Below, one piece after another: positions 43,911 through 55,200 of a stretch of 64,000 bases of DNA. Positions within the stretch are counted from its first letter, which is position 1. The number at the start of each line of letters is the position of its first letter. The DNA is from Lumbricus rubellus (taxonomy: Eukaryota > Annelida > Clitellata > Crassiclitellata > Lumbricidae). The notes under the pieces are model-generated. The model did not search any database and was not told where the DNA came from. It worked only from the letters and a program-made list of their open reading frames with translations. Position numbers and translations under genes: made by a program. Location of the stretch: contig OX243828.1 in the NCBI GenBank assembly GCA_945859605.1, positions 19,925,802 to 19,989,801 on the forward strand, given 5' to 3'.

Positions 43911-44380
43911 TTCCCTCAATTATACTTTCCATCTTCCATCTATACCAAGATCATTCCACTTGGCGGAAGAAGAATCTGCACAGTTGTCTATTACAACCCT
44001 CTAATCAACCGTCTTCTCTTCAGCAGCCGTAGCCCATCCCGCCGCCTGTATTGTCCGACACACTACACCTCCCTCCTACTTGCCTTCCAGGGCTACGAGA
44101 CCGTCCTAATCACCGGCAATTACCGTTTCCCTTGAGAGATGCATGGGCGGCGATGGACTCGTCTCCTATATACCCTCCATCCCTCATGTTGCCCATCCTC
44201 TATTTAGGCCGTGGTCTCTTTCCCTTTCACTTCTGGCTATTGATCTGAGTATATACTGCTTGACATTGGAACGTCATCGACTCATGCCTTGTGCATTAAT
44301 TTATTTACTCGCCGGCGCAATAGAAGTTATGAATTACAATCATATTAATGAATCCTTCCTTTCCGTTGCGTACGACAGGA

Positions 44381-44500
44381 TCAATCAATCAATCAAAATT
44401 TATATACCGCCCCTCCAAGGTACCTACTCAGAGGCGCTCCCGGCCGAAATCAGGCCGAAAAAAACCAGTCTTCAACAGTTTGTGAAATTGAGAACATGCA
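44381..44500 (-). mobile_element. SINE-like family 2 with (GATT)n tail
   Basis: (ATCA)n, then aatttatataccgcccctcc, ctactcagaggcgctccc and accagtcttcaaca. Confidence 0.65.
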
Positions 44501-44589
44501 GCTTGGGAGGCGTCGCATAGTCAAGGGAATAATTATAAGGATGGAACAGTGGTAGAGATGACCAACGAGCGGCCAGATCCTTGCTATTG

Positions 44590-44690
44590 TGTCGTATCAA
44601 AAATGATTATTAATGTCGCCCTCCTCCTTTATCCAGACTTGGCCCTGGCACTGTCAAAGTGCAAACAGTGGCGGAGTTCGGAGAGGTCAG
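44590..44690 (+). repeat. Dispersed repeat family 3
   Basis: gtcgccctcctcctttatcc, then tggcactgtcaaagtg and acagtggcggagtt. One of the clearest copies. Confidence 0.65.
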
Positions 44691-44939
44691 ATGTTCTTTT
44701 TGTCTATACATCTATAGGCAGAAACCTACTTCGAGATTTATCGTGCTACGGCGCACCCTATATATATACATGTACATGTATATATACATCCATATGTATA
44801 TATATATATATATATGAGTAAATGACACTCGGCGGGAAGATTAGGATGAGATAGCAGGTCACTCGTCCTCATATTTATGCCAAGGCCAAGCAGAGGCGAA
44901 ACGGCCACAAATGAAAAAAAATGACTACCTCACTTTACT

Positions 44940-45390
44940 GGCTAAAGAGAATTTCCTCCTCCTCATCGTCCTCCTCCTTCTCTCATTCTTCCTCCTCCTA
45001 CTTCCTATCCTCCCCATCTTCCTCCTTCTCCTCCACTTCTTCGTCCTCCTCCTCTTCAACTTCGATTCTTCTTCTTATAAATTTCCACTTTTCTTTCTGC
45101 TCCTTTTTTCTTGATAATTCGTATCCTTCTCCTTCTGCTCCTCAATCTCATCCTTAAACTTCATCTTCATCTCCCGCAAGTTCTACTTATTTCCCCTTCC
45201 TTAATCTTTTTGCTCTCTGCTTCTTATTCTTCATCTTCCACCTAATTTCCATCTTCTTCCGTCTTCTGATCATTCCATAATCTTAACCCTTCTACTGTTC
45301 TACATCTTTCTTCTCATTTTCTCCCTCCTCTCCCATAATTCTTTCCTCCCCTCCTCATCCTCTACGTCCTCAACCTTCCATCAGGGTGTG
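44940..45390. repeat. CTT/CTC-rich pyrimidine tract
   Basis: Low-complexity polypyrimidine on the plus strand, no gene. Confidence 0.8.
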
Positions 45391-45509
45391 AATTGTCGTG
45401 GGTCGGGTCGTGTCGTTATAGGGTCCCATGATAAAATCTTTTTCATTGCACATCCGAACTCCACATAAACCAACGTCTGATCCCATCAGTTATTTTTATA
45501 CAATTCTCC

Positions 45510-46460
45510 TACATCCATCCATCCATCCACCTACCCACCCATCCTCCCTCCCTCCATCCATCGATCCATCCACCCACCACCCATCCATTCATCCATCCAC
45601 ACATCCACCCACCCATCCACCCATACATCCAACCACCCACCCATCCATCCATTCATCCATCCACCCCATTCATCCATCCACCCACCCGCCAACCCAACCA
45701 TCTATCCATCCATCCACCCACACATCCACCCATCCTCCATCCATCCATCCATAACCCTCCCTCCATCCATCCCTCCATCCATCCATCCTTCCATCCTTCC
45801 ATCCATCCCTCCCTCCATCCATCCATCCATCCACCCACCAACCAACCCAACCATCGATCTATTCATCCATCCATCCACCCCTCCATCCATCCCTCCATCC
45901 ACCCATCCATCCACCCAACAACCCACCCATCCAACCACCCATCCATCCTCCATCCATCCTCCATCCATCCCTCCATCCATCCATCCTTCCATCCTTCCAT
46001 CCATCCCTCCCTCCATCCATCCATCCATCCACCCACCAACCAACCCAACCATCGATCTATTCATCCATCCATCCACCCCTCCATCCATCCCTCCATCCAC
46101 CCATCCATCCACCCAACAACCCACCCATCCAACCACCCATCCATCCTCCATCCATTCACCCATCCATCCATCCATCCATCCATCCATTCATCCATCCACC
46201 CATCCATGATCCATCCATCCATCCACCCACCCACCCATCCATCCATGATCCATCCATCCATCCACCCACCCACCCACCCATCCATCCATCCACCCACCCA
46301 CCCATTCCCTCCCTCCTTCCCTCCAATCCATCATCCATCCCCCAACCCATCCATCCATCCACCCATCCATCCATCCATACATCCATCCATCCACCCACAC
46401 CTCCACCAACCAGCCCATCCACACACCCTTCTATCCATCCATCCATCCATCTCTCCTCTC
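45510..46460. repeat. (CATC)n array with 198-bp higher-order repeat
   Basis: Degenerate CCAT/CACC units. A marker accatcgatctattcatcc occurs at about 45851 and 46049 within otherwise matching segments. Confidence 0.9.
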
Positions 46461-46724
46461 CATCCGTTGACAATTGCTGGTCGGTCAGTGTGTGTGTGGT
46501 CATCGCCGGCGTGGACAGTAATTCGCAATAGCAGACGATGACGATGGTCAGCTTCTGGTTCCGCTGGACCACCAGCAGAGATAATAAATGGCCGGCGTCC
46601 ACTGACCACCTGTCAGACTGACCACCGGCGCAGCCATGCAGCCATGTTTATTTTTCCAGCACCGGACGCTGGTGTCCAGTTCGCTTGACGGCTGAGGTGT
46701 CTCAGCGCTGCAATTAATTGCTCA

Positions 46725-47530
46725 TATGGGAAAAATAGGATAGGATAAGATGAGAAGGGGATAGGATGAAATATAGGAAATGAGAGGATAGCATAGGATA
46801 GGATGGGATATGAGTGGATAGCATAGGATAGGATGGGATATGAGTGGATAGCATAGGATAGGATGGGATGGAAAAGGATGAAATAGGAAATGAGTGGATA
46901 GCATAGGATAGGATGGGATGGAATAGGATGAAATGGAATATGAGTGGATAGCATAGGATAGGATGGGATGGGATAGAAAAGGATGAAATAGGAAATGAGC
47001 GGATAGCATAGGATAGAATGAAATAGGATGAAAATAGGATAGGATGAAATAAGATAGGATGAGATAGGATTAAATACGATAGGATGAAATATAGGAAATG
47101 AGAGGACAGCATAGGATAGAATGAGATAGGAATAGAAGGGAATGCATGGCATAAGCGGATCTGAGTGGATAGAGGAGAGGATTAGGATAGGATGAAACAT
47201 GGAATGAGAGGATAGGATGGGATAAAATAAAATAGGATTTTAGTGGTTAGGATATAGGATATACGATGAAATAAGATTAAACAGGATATGACAGGACAGA
47301 ATAGGAGAGGATAGGATAATTTCAGATAGGGTAGAATAAGACGGGTTCAGAAAAGAGAGGATCACACAGGATAATCTATACCGGCCATAGGATCCAAGAG
47401 ATTACATAACATAGGTTAGGTTCAGAACGGATAGGATAAAATAGAGCAGAATGCAATCAGCATGCACAGATGAGATAGGATATGATAGGTTAGGATAGGA
47501 TATGATAGGATAAGATAGGACAGGACAGGA
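46725..47530. repeat. GGATA minisatellite
   Basis: The left part has 30-bp units (tgagtggatagcataggata plus ggatgggata at 46811, 46841 and later with insertions), decaying rightward into loose aggatag repeats. Confidence 0.9.
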
Positions 47531-47827
47531 TAGAATGAGCTATTCTAAACACTGAGAAATCGGTCACTGGGTCGTAGACGATTTCCTTTATGTCCAAAGA
47601 ACTGGAACAGGACACAGTCACGTGATTGATGACGTTTTTGGACGCGGGTTGCTAATGATCGTCTTTATATTGGGGGCAAGTACAGCACGGCGCTAATTAC
47701 GGCTAATACGGTAATTATTATCATGCTAATCAATGGGAAAACACGATCAGACTGCATACGAATGCTGTATATGGCCAACGATGTGGCATGGCCTAACAAG
47801 ACATGGTAGTGTCGTCTGTTTGTTTGT

Positions 47828-48036
47828 ATGTGCACTTGTTATAGCGCCCCTACAAGCTCTCTCGCTACTCAGCGGCGCTCCCGAATGCAGAGCGGACACT
47901 GCATCGGAGTTTCACGCCGAAGCGCTGAGTAATTGCGAGTGAAGGACTTGCCCAAGGTCCTTACGCGGCCAGGTGGATTCGAACCCCGAACCTTCCGGCT
48001 ACAAGGCAACGACGCCACCACTAGACCACCGCCCAC
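47828..48036 (-). mobile_element. tRNA-derived SINE, family 1
   Basis: Near full-length minus-strand copy with the B-box complement ggattcgaacccc near 47975 and the tRNA-like head ending near 48036. The region 48037-48745 shows nothing coding. Confidence 0.8.
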
Positions 48037-48745
48037 CTTAGTGTGTGTATAGTGTATACATGGGCGCCAGCCAACAAGGGCAAGGCGGCACTTGCCTCCC
48101 CCCAGAAAAACAATTTTTTTAAAGTTATATTTATTTATATTATTTTTCTAACCACTGCTTTTGAGTTCTTAACACATTTTTTTCACTAATAATAATATTA
48201 ACACACAAAGTGAAAATCACAAACCTACGTTTAGAAATCTCTATTAAAATAAACGTGCTCTTAATAATTATTCTCTGCCACGCTTCAACCTCTTGTAAAT
48301 AAGACATTATGCTAGATTCAAATGAAACCCAACTGAAAGAGAAGCTTGTGCCTTTCACTTTCAGCAGAAGTGTCTGATTGTAGTCAGCGCTCATCTGACA
48401 CTAGACAACTTCTGTTTGTCATCGTTCAGGACATATAGTGACCTCCATTCCTCAGTTCAAAACAACTGGATGGGCGGGGGCGTGCATAATAGGCTGTTGC
48501 TAAGTAACTGCCTATTATGGCCTATAATTATGACCTTAAAATAGTCCAGCGTGAGGTTATAAAGCCGGATTCAGCGACTCATCTCTCCGTAATTAGACCA
48601 TAGTGTACACTTTGCAATGACCAATCATTAAAATAATTGGCCAATTACCACACGTATTAATTAACTGGAACATTGTTGGTAAACAGACGCGTGCCATTGG
48701 AATTTAGCACCTCAAAGGTAGAGCCGCATTGAGGACATTTCAACG

Positions 48746-49262
48746 AATTGACCTCTGAGTAGGTTACTCGAAGGCGGCGCTAAATAAACTGTCAGAATGA
48801 ATGAAGAAAAAGAATGAATGAGTCAATGAATGGGTGAATAACTGAAGGAATGAGTGAATTATTAAATCAATGAGTGAATTAATGACCGAATCAATGATTG
48901 GATGAAATAATGAGTGAGTGACGGAATTAATGAGTGAATGAACGAGTGAGTGAATGCTTGAATGAGTGAATGAATGAATGAGTGAGTGAAATAATGAGTG
49001 AATGAATGAATGTCTGAGTGATTGAGCGAATGAACGAATGAATGACTGAATCAATAATTGAATTAATTAATGAATGAGTGAATGAATGATTGACTGAATG
49101 AAGAAGTAATGAATGAGTGAATGAATGATTGACTGAATGAAGAACTAATGAATGAGTGAATGAATGAGTGAATGAATGATTGACTGAATGAAGAACTAAT
49201 GAACGAATGAAGAACTAATGAATGAATGAATGAATGAATGAATGAATGAATGAATGAATGAA
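48746..49262 (+). mobile_element. SINE-like family 2 fragment with a 460-bp (GAAT)n tail
   Basis: tgacctctgagtaggttact and gaaggcggcgctaaataaac are followed directly by (GAAT)n with gagt and actgaatgaa variants up to 49262. This is plus-strand orientation, unlike most copies. Confidence 0.6.
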
Positions 49263-49479
49263 TGGAGTTGACGGTTTTCATTTCTTTTATTCCTTCACTC
49301 GTCCTGTTTCCCATTCACTCTCTCCTAAACGTTTTATTTCCTTCGCTCCTTCATTCACCCGTATAACTTCCGCCTTTTAAAAAAAAATTCTATCTGATAC
49401 GAATCTTTGACATGTATTGGAATTTGGAAATAAACGAATATTGATTGTATCATTGATCGATTGTTTGATTTATGATCAT

Positions 49480-49602
49480 TTATCGTCGTCATCATCATCA
49501 TCGTCGTCGTCGTCATCATCATCGTCGTCGTCGTTGTCGTCGTCATCATCATCGTCATCATCATCAGCAGCAACAACATCACCATCTCCGTCATCATAAC
49601 CA
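49480..49602. repeat. (ATC/GTC)n triplet repeat
   Basis: Imperfect trinucleotide run. Confidence 0.9.
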
Positions 49603-49654
49603 TGAAGCTTTTCCTCAGCATTGCCACCTTGTCTATGCATCCGATTATTTGCCT

Positions 49655-49925
49655 CTCTGCCTTCTTGTCTGTCTGTCTGTCTGTCTGTGTATATTATGAC
49701 TGTCCTGTCTTTGAGTCTGAGGATCTATTGTCCGTCTCTCTGTTCGTCTCTCTGTCTGTGTCTCTGTCTCTCTCTGCCCATCTCTTTGTTTGTCTTGCTT
49801 CTCTCCCTGTCTGTCCGTCTGTCTCTTTCCCTCACCCTCTCTCCATCTCTCTCTATTTCTGTCCGTCTCTCTCTGTACGTCTCGCTGTCTGTCTGCCCAT
49901 TTGTCTCTGTCTCATTGTTCATTGA
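49655..49925. repeat. (CTGT)/(CTCT) degenerate tract
   Basis: Starts with pure (CTGT)n at 49668-49688 and becomes degenerate. Confidence 0.85.
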
Positions 49926-50129
49926 CCCTCCAAACGTCCTCTTTCATCACCGCCCATCATCTAATGGCCTCCTCCTCATCCCCCTCCTCCTCCTCCACCT
50001 CAACCGCCACTGACCATCTTCCATTGTCCACTCTGCTCCACCGCGATGTCCATTTGTAGCGATGCCTAATGTGGCGGGAATCGACTGACCTCTCATCTTG
50101 ACCACTCGGCCATCGCAAACTACTATTCC

Positions 50130-50425
50130 CATCCTCTGAACAGCCCCCCCTAATTCGTCTTCCCTCCATCACCATCCCTTCCCCCACCCTCAACTCGTCT
50201 ATCCATCCTTCCCGTTTATGGGAACCATCCCCAGGCACTCGGTGGGTGGCCGGGGGGGGGGTCGAACCGCGGGCCGCTCGCTGACCCGTGCGGTCAGCGG
50301 ACTCCCTCTCCCTCCGGACACTTTTGTCGGGCACCGAAAACTGACCGGAAGTGGGCGCTCGTTATCGGCGCCCGAGGGAAACGAGAGCGTCACGATGACG
50401 AACATAGATCACGTGACTGTGCACC
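50130..50425. other. CpG-rich segment, no gene recognised
   Basis: High CpG between 50240 and 50420, including a G homopolymer. A 102-codon frame begins at 50221 but has no recognisable domain. It could be a promoter or a decayed repeat. Confidence 0.3.
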
Positions 50426-50819
50426 GCCGGGACCAGTCAATTGCAGGGTACCAGCGTATACGACTATTCGACGGCGGAGAATCAAGTTATGGAACAAGCT
50501 CGCGGCTGCAGAGAACCGTTATTTGACGAAAAAAGAAGAAGGAAGCAGCGTGACTGGATGGACAGAAGCTCTTATAACGAGGAACCAGTCTACCGTTGAG
50601 GATAGAAATATGCCAGGGAACCAGACTGCGATCGGAACCAGCCAGCTCATAACAGATAAACATCATGTATTATTATGGATATATATTATGGACCGGCGCT
50701 AGTTCATATAGTAAACCCGGTCAATAAGCAGAAACTATCGCCATTCTTATCAGCCAAGGACACGCTACGGCGCTATATAAATCGTCTTGCTGTTGTTGGT
50801 GCCAGTACTGAAATTGGGT

Positions 50820-50965
50820 TTATCATTGTTATTGATAGCATTATTGCTATAATTATTATTATCATCGTTATTAATGTTATCATTATTATGATTATTATTA
50901 TGATTATTATTATTAATATTGTTTTTGTTGTTATTATTTTATTATCATTACTTTTTAATCTGTCA
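50820..50965. repeat. (ATT)n triplet-rich tract
   Basis: Imperfect ATT/GTT repeat. Confidence 0.85.
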
Positions 50966-51115
50966 TTTATATCATTTATAACGCGCCTTAACAAAAAGAG
51001 AATCTCGCACGAAAGCGCGCAACAGCAAAGTCTACTCATAATAAATCTTAGACAAAATTAATAAGTCTTCAGGTTTTTCTTGAAGAGTAATAAAGAAGAG
51101 GATTTTCGAATAAAG

Positions 51116-51304
51116 TCATTCATTCATTCATTTCAAGAATTTATATAGCACCCCTTCAAGAAAATCACTCAGATGCGCTCCCAGTCCAACCACGGTGAAA
51201 CAAAAAAAGTTCAGAGTAACCTGTAAAACACCAACGTTATTGTTGATGCAGTTGGTATTGTTATTAAGCGCCTTCGTGAGGTTATTATAAGGCGCTATAT
51301 AAAT
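51116..51304. mobile_element. SINE-like family 2, young copy (left)
   Basis: 189 bp identical base for base to 57580-57768. It has GCGCTATATAAAT-type tails pointing outward at both ends: aatttatatagcacccc on the left, ggcgctatataaat on the right. It is followed by (AATCA)n. Confidence 0.8.
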
Positions 51305-51409
51305 CAATCAAATCAAATCAAATCAAATCAAATTTTTTTATTGAGCCAGAGAAAAGCACACAAGGTACATATCATCACATAAAAATAAAACATGAATGTT
51401 ATTGGCAAC

Positions 51410-51902
51410 TGTAAGCTAATTTAATCAGTGTACGACGATTGTCGTACAGCGACGCAGGTAGGACAGCTGCAAATTGGCGCGCGGCGTCTGGACAGGTGAT
51501 TGTCTGGACAGTGCGTGATGTCTAGACGAGCGTACGTTGAGTGTACAAGGAGGGAGTGGAAGTGAAGAAGGAGTGTTGTGTGTTGAGAGCCGTTGAGATA
51601 GGCTGTAATAGTTGTTGTTGAGTTGCGATAGAGTAGACTGATGAAGGTAGTAGTCGTGTAGTTGTTATGATAACGCAAGTGTAGTCATTGTTGTGTTGTT
51701 GCTGATCGTTTTACTTTACATCGGATTTTGGAGTATAATAAGAAGACTTAAACACGTCGTCGTTGTTGGTTACAAAACAGTGAAAGTCTGTAGATTCTTT
51801 ACCTAGCCATTTAGCTAATGAAACAGTTATCTAGGGATAGGCCTATGCTACCACGAACTTATACGAAGAAGCTTCCGAAGAGACTGATAGGAGGATATCA
51901 CA
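51410..51902 (+). repeat. 5' LTR of Gmr1-like element
   Basis: 493 bp from TGTAAGC to ATATCACA. It contains a TATAATA near 51734 that may serve as a promoter. Confidence 0.88.
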
Positions 51903-51904
51903 TT

Positions 51905-51922
51905 TGGTGTCGTTGCGGTGAG
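51905..51922 (+). other. Candidate primer binding site
   Basis: TGGTGTCGTTGCGGTGAG begins two bases after the LTR end. The leading TGG is as expected, but I cannot assign the tRNA. Confidence 0.45.
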
Positions 51923-52242
51923 ATAACGATCCAAGTTGCAGGAGAACGATCCTAGTTACGAACGGCGGGTCTACGTGCCAAGTTACGAACGGAGGGATTC
52001 TATCCAATCAACAGACGTTGTGGAGGAACGGACGTTGTGAATTTATCAAGGAGCCGAGCACACGGGAGAAGCAACGATACATCGAGCATCCGTACGTCAG
52101 TGAGAAACGACAACACAACGACTACAAGGTAGAAAAACTTGCTTGTCTATTGAAGTGTGCATAAAGAATTGAAGTCAGTCAATTGCAAACATTTGAAGAG
52201 TAGCCTACTATTTATCAAGCATCTGTAAAGTAAAGAAGTAAG

Positions 52243-55200
52243 ATGAAGAAACTTACGGAGCAAAAGCAAGCAGCTATTAAAAAGATGTCTTCGGAGAGAC
52301 TAGTAAAATTATTAATTGAAGCAGGCGTAGACGCAGAAGAAGTTGAACAGATGTCGAGGGAACATTTGATGAGAACTTTGGCTGAGATTTGGGCAAAGGA
52401 AGAAGTTGAAGAAGAAGGTGCTGTTGGAGGCGCTAAAGAAAAGCCGGTTGAGAAACCTCAGGCACCGATGTCCATGGAGGCGTTGCTACAATTCATGATG
52501 ATGAGTAGACAAGAAGAAAAAGAGAAAGAAGAGCAGCGTAGACGAGAAGAGAGAGAATTACGACAACAAGAGATAGATATGCAGAGGCAGCAGTTCCAGA
52601 TACAATTAGAACAAATGAGAATAGATCGTGACGAATCAGAACGAAGAAGGATGGAGTTAATGATAGAATATGAAAAAGCAAGGAGAAGCGATGAAGAAAT
52701 ACGGAGACAGCAGATCGAAGACAAAAAAGCTCGTGAGGAAGAAAAGGAAAAGATGCGTTTACAAGAACTGCAAAGAGCCGAAGAGATTCGACAGGAAGAA
52801 TTCCAAGCCGAAAAAGACAATTTGGAAAAAGCAGAAAGAGAAAGAGAAGAACAGATGCAATTGGAACAAAAGAAACTTGCTATTAAGGAAGCTCAACTCC
52901 ATGAGATGGCTATTGAAAGGGAGGAACGCAGAAAGCAGTTAGACTTGTTGCAGCAAAAGATAGAACAGGAGGAACTGCGCAGGGTAGAAGATCAAACTCG
53001 ACTGACGAAGAAAGACGAAGACGATAGAAAATGTCGTGAAGAGTCAGAACGAAATAGGCTCAGAGAAAGTGAGACAATGGTGTCAAAGATTAAGAAGATA
53101 GGTGATGCAATGAAACATGTGTTACCGAAGATGCCATATGATATGATGGAAGTGCCATTATATTTTGAAACAGTTGAAAATGCATTCAATAGCTTCGCTG
53201 TAGAAAAGCAGTACTGGGTGAAATTGTTGTTGCCATTGATGACCCCGAGAGCGCGAACGGTATTGAATCGATTGTCATTTGAGAATTTAGATAAATACGA
53301 TGCAGTGAAAGAGCATTTGTTGAAGGAATTCAAGTTAACAGCTCGCGAGTACAGGTCAAGGTTTGCAGATGCCAAGAAGACAGCCGAAGAAACCTATACG
53401 ATGTTCACGGCTAGGCTGAAGAACCTGTTGAATTATTATGTCCGAAGTAGACGAGTGGACAAAGACTACGAGAAGCTGTTTGATTTGTTAGTGGCGGACA
53501 AGCTGAAAGAATGTTTACCACCAGGTCCACTACAGTTTGTCTTAGCAAAAGAGGGCACAGAATGCTTGGAAGCCAGTGACGTGGCAGACCTCGCAGACAT
53601 ACATGTAAACAATCGGATTGGTGTGATGTTTCAAGAAAAGCCGAAATATGAGTCATGGGACAATAATCCAAAGCAAACCAAGTGGGACAGCAATAACAAA
53701 GAAACTGGAAGCCAAGCCAAAAGTAATGATGTAAGGAAAGATAATTTCTCGGGAAAGCAGTGGTCGCAAGATAAACAGCAGTCAACGTGGGACAGACAAG
53801 CCTACAATCGAACTCCGCCGCTGGGACGCCCAACAGAAAGTAATGCATCATACACGCCGTACAATAAGTGGGAGAACAATGAGCAAAGAAGTTTTATAAA
53901 GAAACGTTGCCACAACTGTCAGTCCGACAAACACCTAATAAAACACTGCCAAGCACCAGGAGCGGCAAATCTGAGAAAGAGCTTTAGTAGGAGTGCAGAG
54001 AACTTGAGAGTAAACCAGATCCAAGTGATGAATGCACCAGACCAGTTTGAAGAATCGGACGATCGTGAAACAGAAGTGAAGTCGGTAATGAAGTGTACGC
54101 CGCAGTTCACCATACAGAAAGAAGCGATAAAGACTACTTCCATTGCAGAAATTTGTCGAGAAACAAAAAGTAAAGAGGAGTGTCAACGCATAAAGAAGAT
54201 ATCGTTGCAGCATGTAAATGTGGAGATACGTGGGACTGATGGGCAGCCTGTGCAAGTCGAGGCGTTGATTGACTCGGGGACCGAGATACCAGTAATCAAC
54301 GAGGAACTACTGAAAGGAACGACAGTAGAAGAAATCGGCAGAGTTCATTTGCAATGTGTAGCTGGAGAGCCGATTCCAGCTAAGTTGGTGAAAATCGAAG
54401 TGCGGATGAGCGGTCGTAACGAAGGAGCAGCTACAGAGGACAGGACAATAAATATCGCGCCATATTTAACTTTAGTGTGTGCCAGCATTCCAGCGGATCT
54501 GTGCAAAGAAAACAGAGAAAAGTTCTTGCTACATCCGGAGATAATTGCAGAATTGAAAGAGATTCCACCAGTGAGTGTATTGCAAGGGGAACTACAAGCG
54601 AATGTGACTACAAGAGCACAAAGTCGGAGAGCAGAAGTCGAAGGCGGAGAAGATGAAACGATAAACGAAAGTTCGCAAGAAGATGACACGGACAGCGAAG
54701 ATGAACTCAGCATTCAAGATGACGAAAGAACAACATCTGAGAACAATGAAACTGAAGAAGAGATGGCTGCATGTGAACGAAATGATAGTGAAGATTCCGG
54801 AAGCGACGCTGAACTGGAGACAAGTATGAGGGACTTGTTCACAGAGAATTCGAACGATGAAAGACAGCTGGAAGATGCGAAGAAATTCGAGGAGCAGCAG
54901 AGAAATGACGAGTCACTGAAATCGTGGTGGAGGATCGCTGAAGACAAAGGATCAGAGTTTAGCGTGGTGAATGGATTGATGTATAAGAAACATCAAATGC
55001 TGGATCAGCTAGTGTACCAGTTGGTGTTACCGAAAGAAAGAAGATCCAAGTATTCGTATCTGGTGGACATGAATGAAAACGGCCGACGAATCGTCCATGC
55101 CAACAAAATGAGGAAGTTCATCGCAAGAACATTATCGTGTGGTCTCATCGTGGAAGAGGACGACGAATTCGGATCAGTGGTAGAGCTACCATTGAAAGAA

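Noticed and set aside
50221..50526. 102-codon frame in CpG-rich DNA
   Set aside because: No recognisable domain or splice context; kept only as a CpG-rich segment.
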